A stretch of 37,370 bases of DNA from Halomonas sp. GTDB lineage: Bacteria; Pseudomonadota; Gammaproteobacteria; Pseudomonadales; Halomonadaceae. The DNA lies in assembly GCA_018401555.1 (NCBI GenBank), contig JAGYKP010000089.1:1-37370 (forward strand). Reading direction: 5' to 3'. Below, in pieces: positions 19,316 through 27,296 of this stretch (positions within the stretch are counted from its first letter, which is position 1; every line of letters starts with the position of its first letter). The notes below the pieces were generated by a model. The model saw only the letters and a program-made list of their open reading frames with translations. It was not told the origin of the DNA and did not search any database. The translations under genes were made by a program, and so were the position numbers.

Positions 19316-19632
19316 CCGCAGTCCAGGGCGGCGATGGTATCCGTCTCGTCCAGGTGGACGTTGAGGCGATCGGGCCGATGGTCGAGGGTCACCGCCTCGC
19401 CGGGGCGAATCACCCGCATGGAGGCCGCCCCGCTCTCGGCGCGGATGGCCTCGCCGAGGGGCCTCGCTGTAGGCGCGGCCGACACGGTCCTGTACACGCT
19501 CGGCGCCGCACTCGCCGCTAACCTCCACCCTAGGTGGCGGCGGGGCCGGGTCGGGGCTCGGTGCCGCACGTCTAGCATGCCGCTGCAGCCAGCCAGCAGC
19601 AGGCCAACCACAAGCGGCGAGAGTCTCGTCAT
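19312..19632 (-). CDS. Lipoprotein with I78-family peptidase inhibitor domain, frame-broken
   Basis: The start at 19632 gives a type II signal (MTRLSPLVVGLLLAGCSG) with lipobox LAGC, Cys16. After breaks near 19570 and 19465, which cancel out, the middle reads VEVSGECGAERVQDRVGRAY and the C-terminus SMRVIRPGEAVTLDHRPDRL and AALDCG. The Cys pair (ECGAE and DCG), RVIRPG and RLNVHLD are signatures of the I78 inhibitor family (Aspergillus elastase inhibitor relatives). About 107 residues, likely guarding the periplasm from serine proteases; that role is inferred. Its TAG lies on the palindrome CTAG shared with the convergent thioesterase stop. Confidence 0.75.
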   Translation of the reverse strand: MTRLSPLVVGLLLAGCSGMLDVRHRAPTRPRRHLGWRLAASAAPSVYRTVSAAPTARPLGEAIRAESGAASMRVIRPGEAVTLDHRPDRLNVHLDETDTIAALDCG

Positions 19633-19675
19633 GAACATCTGGGTTTCCTTGCCTGGGTTCGTATCGAGTACCGAT

Positions 19676-19705
19676 AAAAACGCCGAAGCGACAATCGCTC
19701 CGGCG
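19676..19705 (-). terminator. Rho-independent terminator of the entericidin gene
   Basis: On the minus strand, CGCCGGAGCGA pairs with TCGCTTCGGCG (one mismatch) around TTG, followed directly by TTTTTATCGG. It lies 22 bases beyond the entericidin stop. Confidence 0.85.
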
Positions 19706-19727
19706 GGAAGCCCCCGGGGGATGGGAA

Positions 19728-19859
19728 TCAGTCGCTGGCGTCCTGGATCGCCTCGCCGCCGCGCTCGATATCCTCGCCGGCACCGCGAACGGTATTGCAG
19801 CCGGAGAGCAGTGACACGGCGAACAGGGCCGCCAGCAGTATCAACAGTGTGCGTTTCAT
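19728..19859 (-). CDS. ecnB: Entericidin A/B family lipoprotein
   Basis: This 43-residue protein, MKRTLLILLAALFAVSLLSG then CNTVRGAGEDIERGGEAIQDASD, has the lipobox LSGC with Cys21 and the classic entericidin tail (CNT-GxGxDI--GG-AI--A). GGAGG lies upstream of the start at 19859 and a strong terminator lies downstream. The family are small envelope lipoproteins; in E. coli EcnB promotes stationary-phase lysis under osmotic control and EcnA opposes it. There is no adjacent partner here, though the lipoprotein at 11454-11648 has a similar tail. Confidence 0.88.
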   Translation of the reverse strand: MKRTLLILLAALFAVSLLSGCNTVRGAGEDIERGGEAIQDASD

Positions 19860-19924
19860 GATCGACCTCCTTGTGGATTTCGGATGTTGCTCCAGTAATT
19901 TAGCAGCTGGCGGCAAGACGCGCC

Positions 19925-20670
19925 TTACCCGAGCAGCAAGCGCAGGATGATCGCCGCGATCACCGCCACGGTGAGCCACTTGACCACGAAGGCCCCGCGC
20001 GGGCTGACGTTGACCTTCACCGCCAGCCAGGCACCGGTCATGCTGCCGGCTGCCAGCAGCAGGCCGTAGCCCCAGCGCACCTGATCCTCGACCAGGAAGA
20101 TGGCCAGCGCCGGCAGGGTGTAGACCAGCACGATCAGCACCTTGAAGACATTCACCTGGGCCAGGTCGATCTTGAGCATGCGGTAGAGCACCACGATGAA
20201 CAGGATGCCCACCCCCACCTGGATGAAGCCGCCGTAGAGGCCGATGCCGAACATCGCCAGGTAGATCGCCGGGGTCAGCCGCTCGGCGGTCAGCGGGCGG
20301 GTGTCAGGCGCGGCTGAGGCAGCAGCATGAGCAGTGCCGACCCCGCCATCACCACGATCAGGATCGCCTCGAACAGGGCATCGCCGGTGCGCAGGGCCAG
20401 CCAGGCCCCGACCAGCGAGCCGACCACCGCCGGCACGGAGAGGCGCAGCGAGAGCCCCAGATGGCGCGCCCCGGCGCGAAAGAAGTTGTAGACCGCCGAG
20501 ACGCTCTGCAGGGCGATGGAGACACGGTTGGTGCCGTTGGCCTCCTGGGGCGGCAGACCCAGGAACATCAGCAGCGGCAGGGTGAGCATGGACCCGCCGG
20601 CAGAGAGCACGTTGATGAAGCCGGCCAGCGTGCCGATCAGCAGCAGGGCCAGCGCCTCGATCAGGGTCAT
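19925..20670 (-). CDS. TSUP (TauE/SafE) family sulfite/sulfonate exporter-like permease, frame-broken
   Basis: This is an inner-membrane protein of about 248 residues and eight hydrophobic segments. The start at 20670 gives MTLIEALALLLIGTLAGFIN, then VLSAGGSMLTLPLLMFLGLP and ANGTNRVSIALQS, the DUF81/TauE signature (AGGG-like turn and NxTNR). A break near 20300 passes to the second half, with IYLAMFGIGLYGGFIQVGVG repeating the signature in its second copy. GGATGC sits before the start. TSUP members move sulfite, sulfoacetate, taurine or related anions; the substrate here is not predictable. Confidence 0.85.
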
Positions 20671-20810
20671 GGGAGCATCCTTTCGGGGTCGGGCTGCACA
20701 GCTTAGCCGCCCGGGCAGCCGGGGAAAACTCTCGGCGGTTCTGTGGCGGCGGTTCTGTGGCATGATGCCAGGCAGGCGATACCACTCGTTGATCACCCGG
20801 GAGAGCCCTG

Positions 20811-21254
20811 ATGGACCACTTCGAGCCCGACCCCCGCCTGGTGGAAGACAGCTATCCGGTCACCGAGCTGCCGCTGTGCCAGCTGCGGCTGATGAACGAT
20901 ACCCGCTTCCCCTGGCTGCTGCTGATCCCCCGATTGCGAGGCGTCAGCGAGGTCTTCGAGCTGAGCGAGGCGGAGCAGCAGCAGTTGTGGCGGGAGGCGA
21001 GCCGCATCGGCCAGGCCTTCAAGACGCTGATGGGGGCCGACAAGCTCAATGTCGCGAGCCTCGGCAACGTGGTGGCACAGCTGCATGTGCACCTGGTGCT
21101 GCGCCGCGAGGATGACGACGCCTGGCCGGGGCCGGTGTGGGGCCAGGGCGAGGCCACTCCCTACGACCTCGACGCCCTGGCCGCCATGCGTGACCGGGTG
21201 CTGGCCATGGTCGAGGGGCTCGACCTGCGCCCCGAGGCGACAAAGGCCAGCTGA
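20811..21254 (+). CDS. HIT domain protein
   Basis: This is an intact 147-residue histidine-triad nucleotide hydrolase/transferase-fold protein of the short proteobacterial type. DTRFPWLLLIPRLRGVSEVF (about 30-50) and LNVASLGNVVAQLHVHLVLR (about 84-104) are family blocks. In the triad HxHxH, the sequence reads QLHVHLV, so two His are present and the third position is Leu or Val, as in many of these HIT homologues, which suggests altered or weak catalysis. PGPVWGQGEATPYD is the usual C-terminal loop. The gene is divergent from the TSUP gene, with 140 bases between the starts. Confidence 0.85.
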   Translation: MDHFEPDPRLVEDSYPVTELPLCQLRLMNDTRFPWLLLIPRLRGVSEVFELSEAEQQQLWREASRIGQAFKTLMGADKLNVASLGNVVAQLHVHLVLRREDDDAWPGPVWGQGEATPYDLDALAAMRDRVLAMVEGLDLRPEATKAS

Positions 21255-21257
21255 GGC

Positions 21258-21653
21258 CACCGGCCGACACCAGACCAGCCGGGCCGCGGTCCGGTCTCTG
21301 GCGACAAGCCTGGCAGCGATCTCCGCCGTCAGCCAGGTCCAGGGTGCTCGGCGGCAGGACGCGCCCGCCGCGGGTGGCGGTCAGCGCAAGCTGGCTGCCC
21401 TCCCCTCGGGCCTCGACGCGGACCAGCACTCGATAGCCCGGCCAGCGCGAGAACACCGCCTCCAGCCGCCCCAGCTGCGGCATCGGCATGGCGCACCACA
21501 TAGCCCGCCGCCATCAGCGCCTCGGCGCGCGGCCTCCAGGGCCGCATCCGGCGGCGCGGCGAGCATCAACTCGGTGGGCGACGCCGCGGGCCGCGGGGTG
21601 GCGCACCCGGCGAGCAGCAGGGCCACCAGCAGCATGATCGGCAGACGACTCAT
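21258..21653 (-). CDS. Lipoprotein of unknown function (second of a tandem pair), frame-broken
   Basis: The start at 21653 gives MSRLPIMLLVALLLAGCATP, a type II signal with lipobox LAGC (Cys17), then SPTELMLAAPPDAALEA. After breaks near 21535, 21480 and 21440 the readable pieces are ALMAAGYVVRHADA, GYRVLVRVEARGEGSQLALT and RGGRVLPPSTLDLADGG. I cannot place the true stop: no frame stops cleanly near 21260, and the end given is the edge of the HIT gene. Its ATG overlaps the TGA of the upstream lipoprotein gene (ATGA at 21650-21653), so the two form an operon. GxxVRHAxA resembles the partner's DGFLIRHTATA. Confidence 0.55.
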
Positions 21654-22190
21654 GGCGCACTCCCGGCCCGCATGGCGCGGTGCAGGTCGCTGCAGAAGGA
21701 CTCGGTGCTGGCACTGCGTGTCTCCACCAGCTCGCCGCGCCAGTCGATGATCTGCAGGTCGCGACTGACCCGCACCTCACTCCCGCTGACCAGCAGCGAG
21801 ACCCGCTCCAGCTGGGTGGCGTCGCGGGTCAGGCTGCCGACCCCGCCGAAGCCGATCATCACCCCGCCGCCGATGCCGCCACTGCCTCCGCCCAGCCCGA
21901 TGCCGCCGAACACCCCGTGACGCCCCCCGGTAGCGTAGCGATCGCCGTAGCCGGGCAGGATGCGGGTACGCTCGGCGCTCACCAGTGCCGGGGCGGTGGC
22001 GGTATGGCGGATCAGGAAGCCGTCATCCTCCAGGGCGACCACCGCGCGACGCAGGATCTCGCCGGGAGGCTCGGCCGCGGCTGGCCAGCGGCAGGCCGCC
22101 GCAGGAGGGCGGCTCCGCCACCGGCAGGGTCGCGGGAACAGTCTGGCAGCCGGCCAGTGCCAGCATGATGAGCAACGGCCAGGGACGCAT
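21650..22190 (-). CDS. Lipoprotein with glycine-rich segment (first of a tandem pair), frame-broken
   Basis: The start at 22190 gives MRPWPLLIMLALAGCQTVPA, with lipobox LAGC (Cys15). After one break near 22080 the frame continues PGEILRRAVVALEDDGFLIR, then HTATAPALVSAERTRILPGY, a glycine-rich stretch (GGIGLGGGSGGIGGG, about residues 100-125), LERVSLLVSGSEVRVSRDLQ and IIDWRGELVETRSASTESFC. The rebuilt length is about 180 residues. I do not recognise the family. The Gly-rich block resembles membrane-embedding or amyloid-like glycine-zipper segments, but that is only a resemblance. It overlaps the next lipoprotein gene by four bases. Confidence 0.65.
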
Positions 22191-22229
22191 GGTCTCTCTC
22201 CCGAGGTTGGACAGCTCCAGTGTAGGCCA

Positions 22230-22309
22230 GGGCAATCGCAGTTACCGACAGGGTGATAGCGAAAGGCGCCGGGAACAGCCTTGAGCGGTACTGCCATCTG
22301 CTATAGCCC
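22230..22309 (-). repeat. MITE-like dispersed repeat, compact copy
   Basis: This is an 80-bp unit bounded by imperfect inverted ends GGGCAATCGCAG and CTGCTATAGCCC. Read on the minus strand, its left about 31 bases (GCTAT-GCAGATGG-AG-ACCG then CTCAAGGCT) and right about 46 bases (CCCGGCGCCTTTCGCTAT to AACTGCGAT-GCC) match both ends of the 170-bp unit at 24573-24742. The middle about 95 bases are absent here. It sits in the gap between the lipoprotein pair and dps, which otherwise holds only the dps promoter. Confidence 0.7.
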
Positions 22310-22385
22310 CGCACTGTAGCCGCGGCGGGGTGACGCAGGTCACTTGAAATCGGCATCGCCTGCCATGATGTCATGCAACACGGCT

Positions 22386-22399
22386 ATCATGGCCATGAT
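22386..22399. promoter_or_regulatory. 14-bp palindrome upstream of dps
   Basis: ATCATGGCCATGAT is a perfect palindrome centred about 76 bases before the dps start; a related TGATCATG lies at 22432-22439. It could be an operator for a stress regulator of dps. It does not resemble a full OxyR or Fur consensus, so no regulator is named. A chance palindrome is possible. Confidence 0.35.
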
Positions 22400-22468
22400 C
22401 AGGATTCGCTGGCCGCCATCTGGTGGCACGCTGATCATGGATACCCAAGCGACCAAGGAGGCATTCGC

Positions 22469-22942
22469 ATGAGCGACACCAACCGTATCGGCCTGCACGA
22501 GGCCAGCGCCAGCCAGCTGGCCGAGAAGCTCAACGAGCTGCTGGCCAACTACCAGATCTTCTACATGAACGTGCGCGGCTACCACTGGAACGTGAAGGGC
22601 CCGCAGTTCTTCCAGCTCCACGAGAAGTTCGAGGAGCTCTACACCGACCTGCTGACCAAGGTCGACGAGGTCGCCGAGCGCATCCTCACCCTGGGCCACC
22701 AGCCGGTGCACGCCTACAGCGACTACGTGGAGGTCTCGCGCATCAAGGAGGACAAGAACGTCTCGGACGGCGAGACCTGCGTCGACGGCGTGCTGGCAGG
22801 CTACCAGGTGCTGATCGAGCTGCAGCGCGAGATCCTCTCCCTGGCCTCGGATGCCGACGACGAGGGCACCGCCGCCCAGGCGGGCGACTATATCCGCGAG
22901 CAGGAGAAGACCGTATGGATGCTGGCCAGCTACCTGGCCTGA
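22469..22942 (+). CDS. dps: Dps family DNA-protection ferritin
   Basis: This is an intact 157-residue ferritin-like four-helix protein. Dps dodecamers oxidise and store Fe(II) with peroxide and shield DNA in starvation. NVRGYHWNVKGPQFFQLHEK holds the ferroxidase His and the Dps signature; LLTKVDEVAERILTLG supplies the Asp and Glu of the paired site. The N-terminus (MSDTNRIGLHEASAS) lacks the Lys-rich DNA-binding tail of E. coli Dps, as in the Dps/MrgA subgroup. The ATG at 22469 follows AAGGAGG. A strong bidirectional terminator follows. Confidence 0.93.
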   Translation: MSDTNRIGLHEASASQLAEKLNELLANYQIFYMNVRGYHWNVKGPQFFQLHEKFEELYTDLLTKVDEVAERILTLGHQPVHAYSDYVEVSRIKEDKNVSDGETCVDGVLAGYQVLIELQREILSLASDADDEGTAAQAGDYIREQEKTVWMLASYLA

Positions 22943-22966
22943 TCCGCAAGCAGGGTTTCTCTCGCC

Positions 22967-22995
22967 ACAACGCCGGGCCCCAGGCCCGGCGTTGT
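22967..22995. terminator. Bidirectional hairpin between dps and pepD
   Basis: ACAACGCCGGGCC (22967-22979) pairs perfectly with GGCCCGGCGTTGT (22983-22995) around CCA. It lies between two converging genes and has no long T-run on either side. Confidence 0.75.
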
Positions 22996-23016
22996 CGTGT
23001 CTGGCTGGCGCGGCGT

Positions 23017-24496
23017 TCAGGCTGCGGGGCGAGCCAGGTCCTCCACCAGGGCACGCAGCAGCGTCCAGAACTCCTCCACCGAGGCGACCTCGACCCGCTC
23101 ATCCGGCGAGTGGGCGCCGCGGATCAGCGGGCCGAAGGAGATCATCTCCAGCTCGGGATACTTGCCGCCCAGGATGCCGCACTCCAGCCCGGCATGGATC
23201 ACCTTGACCGACGGGTCACTGCCCAGCCGCTCGCGGTGCACCCGCTGGAAGCGCGTCAGCAACTCGCTGCCCGGCTGCGGTGTCCAGCCCGGATAGCCGT
23301 TCTCGATGCGCACCCGGGCGCCACGATCCGGCTCGAGGTCGCGCACGCGGGCGGTCGGCCCAGGTCTCGGGTAGCGCTGTCGCGCAGCGAGCGCACCAGG
23401 GCACCGAGCTGGAAGCGTCCCTTCTCGAGGCTGACCACGCCGAGGTTGTTGGAGGTCTCGACCACACCGAGCACCTCCTGGCTCATGCGTTCGACGCCGC
23501 AGGGTGCGGCGTGCAGGGCGGCCAGCAGCAGGTGGGTCGCCTGGGGGTTGAGCGGCTCGTCGGCGAGGCCTCTCCGTCGCCTCGAGGGTCAGCGACAGCC
23601 TATCGTCGACCCCCGCCAGCTCGGCGCGCAGGGTGGCCTCGGAGGGGCCGCCATCTCGGCCGTGGCGGCCTCGCGCTCCTCCTCGGGCAGCGCCAGCACG
23701 GCGAGGCCTCCCGCGGCAGGGCGTTGCGCAGGGTGCCGCCCTGGTAGCTCACCAGGCGAGCATCGAAGCGCTCCAGGGCGCGCAGCGCGCGTACCAGCAG
23801 CCGGTTGGCGTTGCCCAGTCCCTTGTGGATATCGATTCCCGAGTGGCCGCCGCGCAGGCGCTGATGAGCGACAGCCGCAGCGCCACCTCGTCGTCGGCCA
23901 TCGCCGCGGTCGGCAGCTGCGCCTCCACCACCACATCGGTGCCGCCGGCACAGCCGATGAACACCTCGCCACGATCCTCGGAGTCGAGGTTGAGCAGGTA
24001 GCGCCCGCTGAGCCAGCCCTCGGCGAGGTTGAGCGCCCCGCCCATGCCGGACTCCTCCTCCAGGGTGAAGAGCGCCTCCAGCGGTCCGTGGACGAGCTCG
24101 TCATCCTCGAGGATGGCCAGGGCGGCGGCCACACCGAGGCCGTTGTCGGCGCCCAGGGTGGTATGCCGGGCACGCAGCCAGCCGTCGTCGTCGAGGCGGG
24201 TCTCGATGGGGTCGCGGGTAAAGTCGTGGGGGTGGTCGCTGTTGGCCTGAGGCACCATGTCCAGGTGGCCCTGGAAGATCACCCCCGGGGCATCCTCGCG
24301 GCCCTGCGAGGCGGGCTTGCGGATCAGCAGGTTGCCGAAGGCATCGCGCTCGTGGGCGAGGCCCCGGGAGTCGGCCCAGGCCTCGAGGCGGGCCACCAGG
24401 GCGGCCTCGTGGCCGGAGGGGCGCGGGGTCTCGCACAGGGTACGGAAGTGGCGCCACAGCGGCTGCGGCGCAGAGCCGGTCGAGATGTTCGTTCAT
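23017..24496 (-). CDS. pepD: Aminoacyl-histidine dipeptidase PepD (M20C), frame-broken
   Basis: This is a di-zinc cytosolic dipeptidase that cleaves Xaa-His and other dipeptides. The start at 24496 gives MNEHLDRLCA. Motifs across several frames: VIFQGHLDMVPQANSD (metal His and Asp), HTTLGADNGLGVAAALAILE (bridging Asp), TLEEESGMGGALNLAEGWLS (catalytic Glu and metal Glu), LNLDSEDRGEVFIGCAGGTD, and in the last piece VIHAGLECGILGGKYPELEM with SFGPLIRGAHSPDERV (metal His near the C-terminus). At least five breaks (near 24460, 23860, 23720, 23620 and 23345) interrupt it. The rebuilt length, about 490 residues, matches E. coli PepD. The metal ligands all being present argues against true decay. Confidence 0.87.
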
Positions 24497-24572
24497 GGTG
24501 ATCCCTTGCTGAGTAACCGATCTACCTTACTCAGCCCACTCCGGCAGGGGAAGAGAAGGCAACAGCCCTGCA

Positions 24573-24742
24573 GGGCTATCTCAGATGGAAGCACCACTCA
24601 AGGCTCTCCCGGCGACAGGCCTTCGAGGGGGCGCTGTGAACCCCTCCCTGGGCGCTACCGATGCCATCCCTGGCATAGGACCCCCTCTACGACCTGTCCC
24701 CGGCGCCTTTCGCTATAACCGCATGGTTAACTGCGATAGCCC
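24573..24742 (+). repeat. MITE-like dispersed repeat, expanded copy
   Basis: This is a 170-bp unit with near-perfect inverted ends: GGGCTATCTCAG (24573-24584) and CTGCGATAGCCC (24731-24742), 11 of 12 complementary. Its outer parts match the 80-bp unit at 22230-22309; a central segment of about 95 bases (about 24609-24700), with short palindromic stretches, is extra. Its right end directly abuts the likely tmcA stop (TGA, minus strand, 24743-24745). Short ORFs run through it, but none looks like a gene. With 24497-24572 it fills the whole gap between tmcA and pepD. Confidence 0.72.
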
Positions 24743-26927
24743 TCAGAAGCCCTGCCACCGCCTGACGTAGCCGGGCGGTGGCCTGGCGCCGCCCCGGCAC
24801 GCCGAGGCGTCGGGCCAGGGGCTCGCCGGCGAGGCCCTGGAAGCCCCAGGCCACCAGCAGCGCCAGGTCTGCATCAGCGGGAGGCACGCCGCGGGCCAGG
24901 GCATTACGCACCAGCGCCTGCAGCGCCGGTCGTGCCAGCGCCGGCTCGCGGTGGCCGGCGGCGACATCCCTCGGCATCGCGCTGATCGTCGTCGGTATGG
25001 GGCCGGTCCGTCGCCCTCCGCCAGCGGGGCGGCGGCCACTTCCGGCGCCAGGTCGCGCAGCTCGAAGGCGAGCAGGCCCGGCAGGGCACGCTGGAAACGC
25101 GCGACGAGCGAGTCGATCAGCGCCTCGCCCCCCGCGCTGGTGGCCCGCGCCACCATCAGAGCGTGCTCGCCGGTGGCGGTCTCTCTGCTCAATCCCAGGC
25201 GCACCGCGCGGAAGCCCTCGCGCTGCCAGAACGCGATCAGCCCGGGCTCGGCGCCGAAGCTGGCGCCCAGCAGGTCGCGGCCATCATCACGTGCACGCTC
25301 CAGTTCCGCCTCGATCAGTGCCTGCCCCAGCCCCTCGCGACGGCGCTGCGGCGCCACGGCGATGCGCACCACCCGGCGCAGGCGACCGGTGAGCGCCTCC
25401 CGGAGCCGGCGTGGGCGGCCAGGACTGGGCCATGAGGTGGCCACGGGGCGCCGCTCGCCGCGGGCGACCCGCTCGGCCAGCTCGGCCGCGAAGCCCCCCT
25501 TCATCGGCCGGTCAGCACCACCCCCAGCGGCGCGTCATCTGCCATCAGCGCAGCAATGCCCAGGCCGGGACCGTCCAGCGGCAGGCGCAGGTCGCTCGGC
25601 GTGGTCCGGTAGTGGGCCTGCACCAGCGGGCCGAACGGCACTTGCAGGCGCGGCTCGTCGACGAGCAAGTTCATCCCGCGACAATCGCCGCGGCGCGCCA
25701 CCAACCCGAGCCGCGGGCTCGGGAGGCTCGGCATCCAGCATCAGCAGGCGATGGACCAGCGGCTCCAGCGGATCGTCACCCGGCCCAGCCGGATCGGCTC
25801 GGCCAGGTGCAGCCCGGCGCCACTCCGGCGCTGGTGCGCTCGAAGCGCTCGCGAAGCGCAGGGCGAACCCCGGCCGGAGCCCCTCGTAGCCGTGCAGCGT
25901 GGTGGCGAAGGCGATGCGCGGGAAGGCGCTCGAGCCAGCTCGCCGAGCAGCCCGGCGGGGATCGCCGCCGCCTCGTCCACCAGCAGCAGTCGCCCGGCGC
26001 CGCCGGCCCTCGCCCCGCCGGGCCTGCTCGGCCAGCGCATCGGGGGCCACGAAGCGCACCGCGCCGCGGTCGGTGATAAAGGCATGGCCCTGCCGCTCGC
26101 CGTGGGGGCAGAGTGCCGCCAGGCGTTCGAAGAGGCTCTCCACCGCCGCCGGACGCGGCGCGGTGACCAGCACCTCGCTCTCCCCCGTGGCCAGCCAGCG
26201 GGCGCAGGCGATACCCAGGGCCGCGCTCTTGCCGCGTCCGCGGTCGGCGGTAATCACCAGCGGACGACGGCGACGCAGGCGGCCCGGGCGGGCCACCGCC
26301 TGGGCCTGGTCGGCGGTCAGGCAGTCGCCGTCGGCCACCGTCACCCCGCAACGCGCCTCGCGGACGGCGAGCCTGGGCAGGCATGGCACTTCCCCGGCGC
26401 GCCAGCGAATCAGCCTCGTCGGCGCCTGCCAACAGCCGCGCCAACCGAGCCAGGTAGCGGCTGCGAGAGCGCCTCGGGCCGCCAGGGTGCGCTCGGCCAG
26501 CCGCACATAGTCGGCATCCGGGCGGGTGCCCCAGTCATCCGGGGTCATCAGCACCAGCAGGCCGCCGGCGCGCAGGGTGCCGGCCAGGGCCGCCACGGCG
26601 TCGGGGTCGAAGCCTCGCCCCCGAGACGGCGTCGATCACCAGCAGGTCGTGCTCGCCCCCAGGCGAGTGCGCGCCCGGGCCGGCGCGCCAGCCACCGCGC
26701 CGTTTCGATCCCCTGGGGGCCTCGGGCGCCATCCACAGGGGCGCACGCCAGGCACCGGTCCAGAGCTCGGCAGCGGCCCCACGACACGCACTCCGGCGCG
26801 CCCCTGCAGCCACGCCAGCCCCCGCCAACGACGCCGGCCGAGCCGCCTGGCATGGGCCAGCAGGGCCCGCGTAGCGGCGTGCCTTCGCCCCCATCTCTCT
26901 GGCCTCTTCCCCTTGCCTCTGGATCAT
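24743..26927 (-). CDS. tmcA: tRNA(Met) cytidine acetyltransferase TmcA, frame-broken
   Basis: TmcA makes N4-acetylcytidine at the wobble position of elongator tRNA-Met, using acetyl-CoA and ATP or GTP. The rebuilt protein is about 725 residues, close to the family norm. In order: an N-terminal DUF1726-type region (LLAHARRLGRRRWRGLAWLQ); VADGDCLTADQAQAV; a Walker A ITADRGRGKSAALGIA; a DExx-type RLLLVDEAAAIPAGLLGEL; VQAHYRTTPSDLRLPLD; a GNAT domain with IAVAPQRRREGLGQALIEAE and FWQREGFRAVRLGLSRE; then a C-terminal tRNA-binding region. At least seven breaks occur (near 26875, 26640, 25985, 25800, 25700, 25510 and 24990). The start at 26927 follows GGAGGGGCG. The end at 24743 assumes a last frame ending RRWQGF. 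Confidence 0.85.
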
Positions 26928-27296
26928 CGCCCCTCCCCTGGCACCGCGGTCGCTTCTAGCACTTTGGTCTTATGGCGATGCAACATTCAACGCTGAAGGC
27001 CCCGCGAACCACCACCTTTACGTTAACGTAAACTAAAGCCAACTTATTGATACAGAACCGCTTTGCCAACAATACCTCGGCCCTTTACCGCCACGATATC
27101 GGTACCGACACCTTGCCCCGGGGGTCACCGCCGTCACAACGACGAGATCGTCGCGCAAGCCAATAGCGTGCTAGCTTGGAGCCGTAGTTGCGGGACTGCC
27201 AATGCAATATGCCAACGGCTCCGCGCCAACCCGGCATTATCCGGTCGGCGCCGACAGGCGCCACGCCGCCTGCTCAGACCCGGAAGGGAGAACAAC
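26928..27296. other. Divergent control region between tmcA and the TRAP operon
   Basis: This 369-base gap is AT-richer than its surroundings and holds no convincing gene. It contains a perfect 16-bp palindrome (27017-27032), a possible -35 TTGATA at 27047-27052 with no good -10, and a 12-bp palindrome GTCGGCGCCGAC (27244-27255) about 40 bases before dctP. AAGGGAG (27283-27289) is the dctP ribosome-binding site. Confidence 0.6.
27017..27032. promoter_or_regulatory. Perfect 16-bp palindrome, probable operator
   Basis: TTTACGTTAACGTAAA is a perfect palindrome in the tmcA-dctP gap, about 90 bases before the tmcA start and 265 before dctP. From memory it resembles the TTTACGT-ACGTAAA-type site of the MerR-family regulator LiuR, which controls branched-chain amino-acid and acyl-CoA breakdown; that assignment is a lead only. 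No regulator gene lies in the window beside it. Confidence 0.5.

Noticed and set aside
24585..24770. Short plus-strand protein (starting MEAPLKALPATG) and its minus-strand counterpart near 22297
   Set aside because: The similarity between the two comes from the DNA repeat itself; one lacks the middle part, and neither has an RBS.
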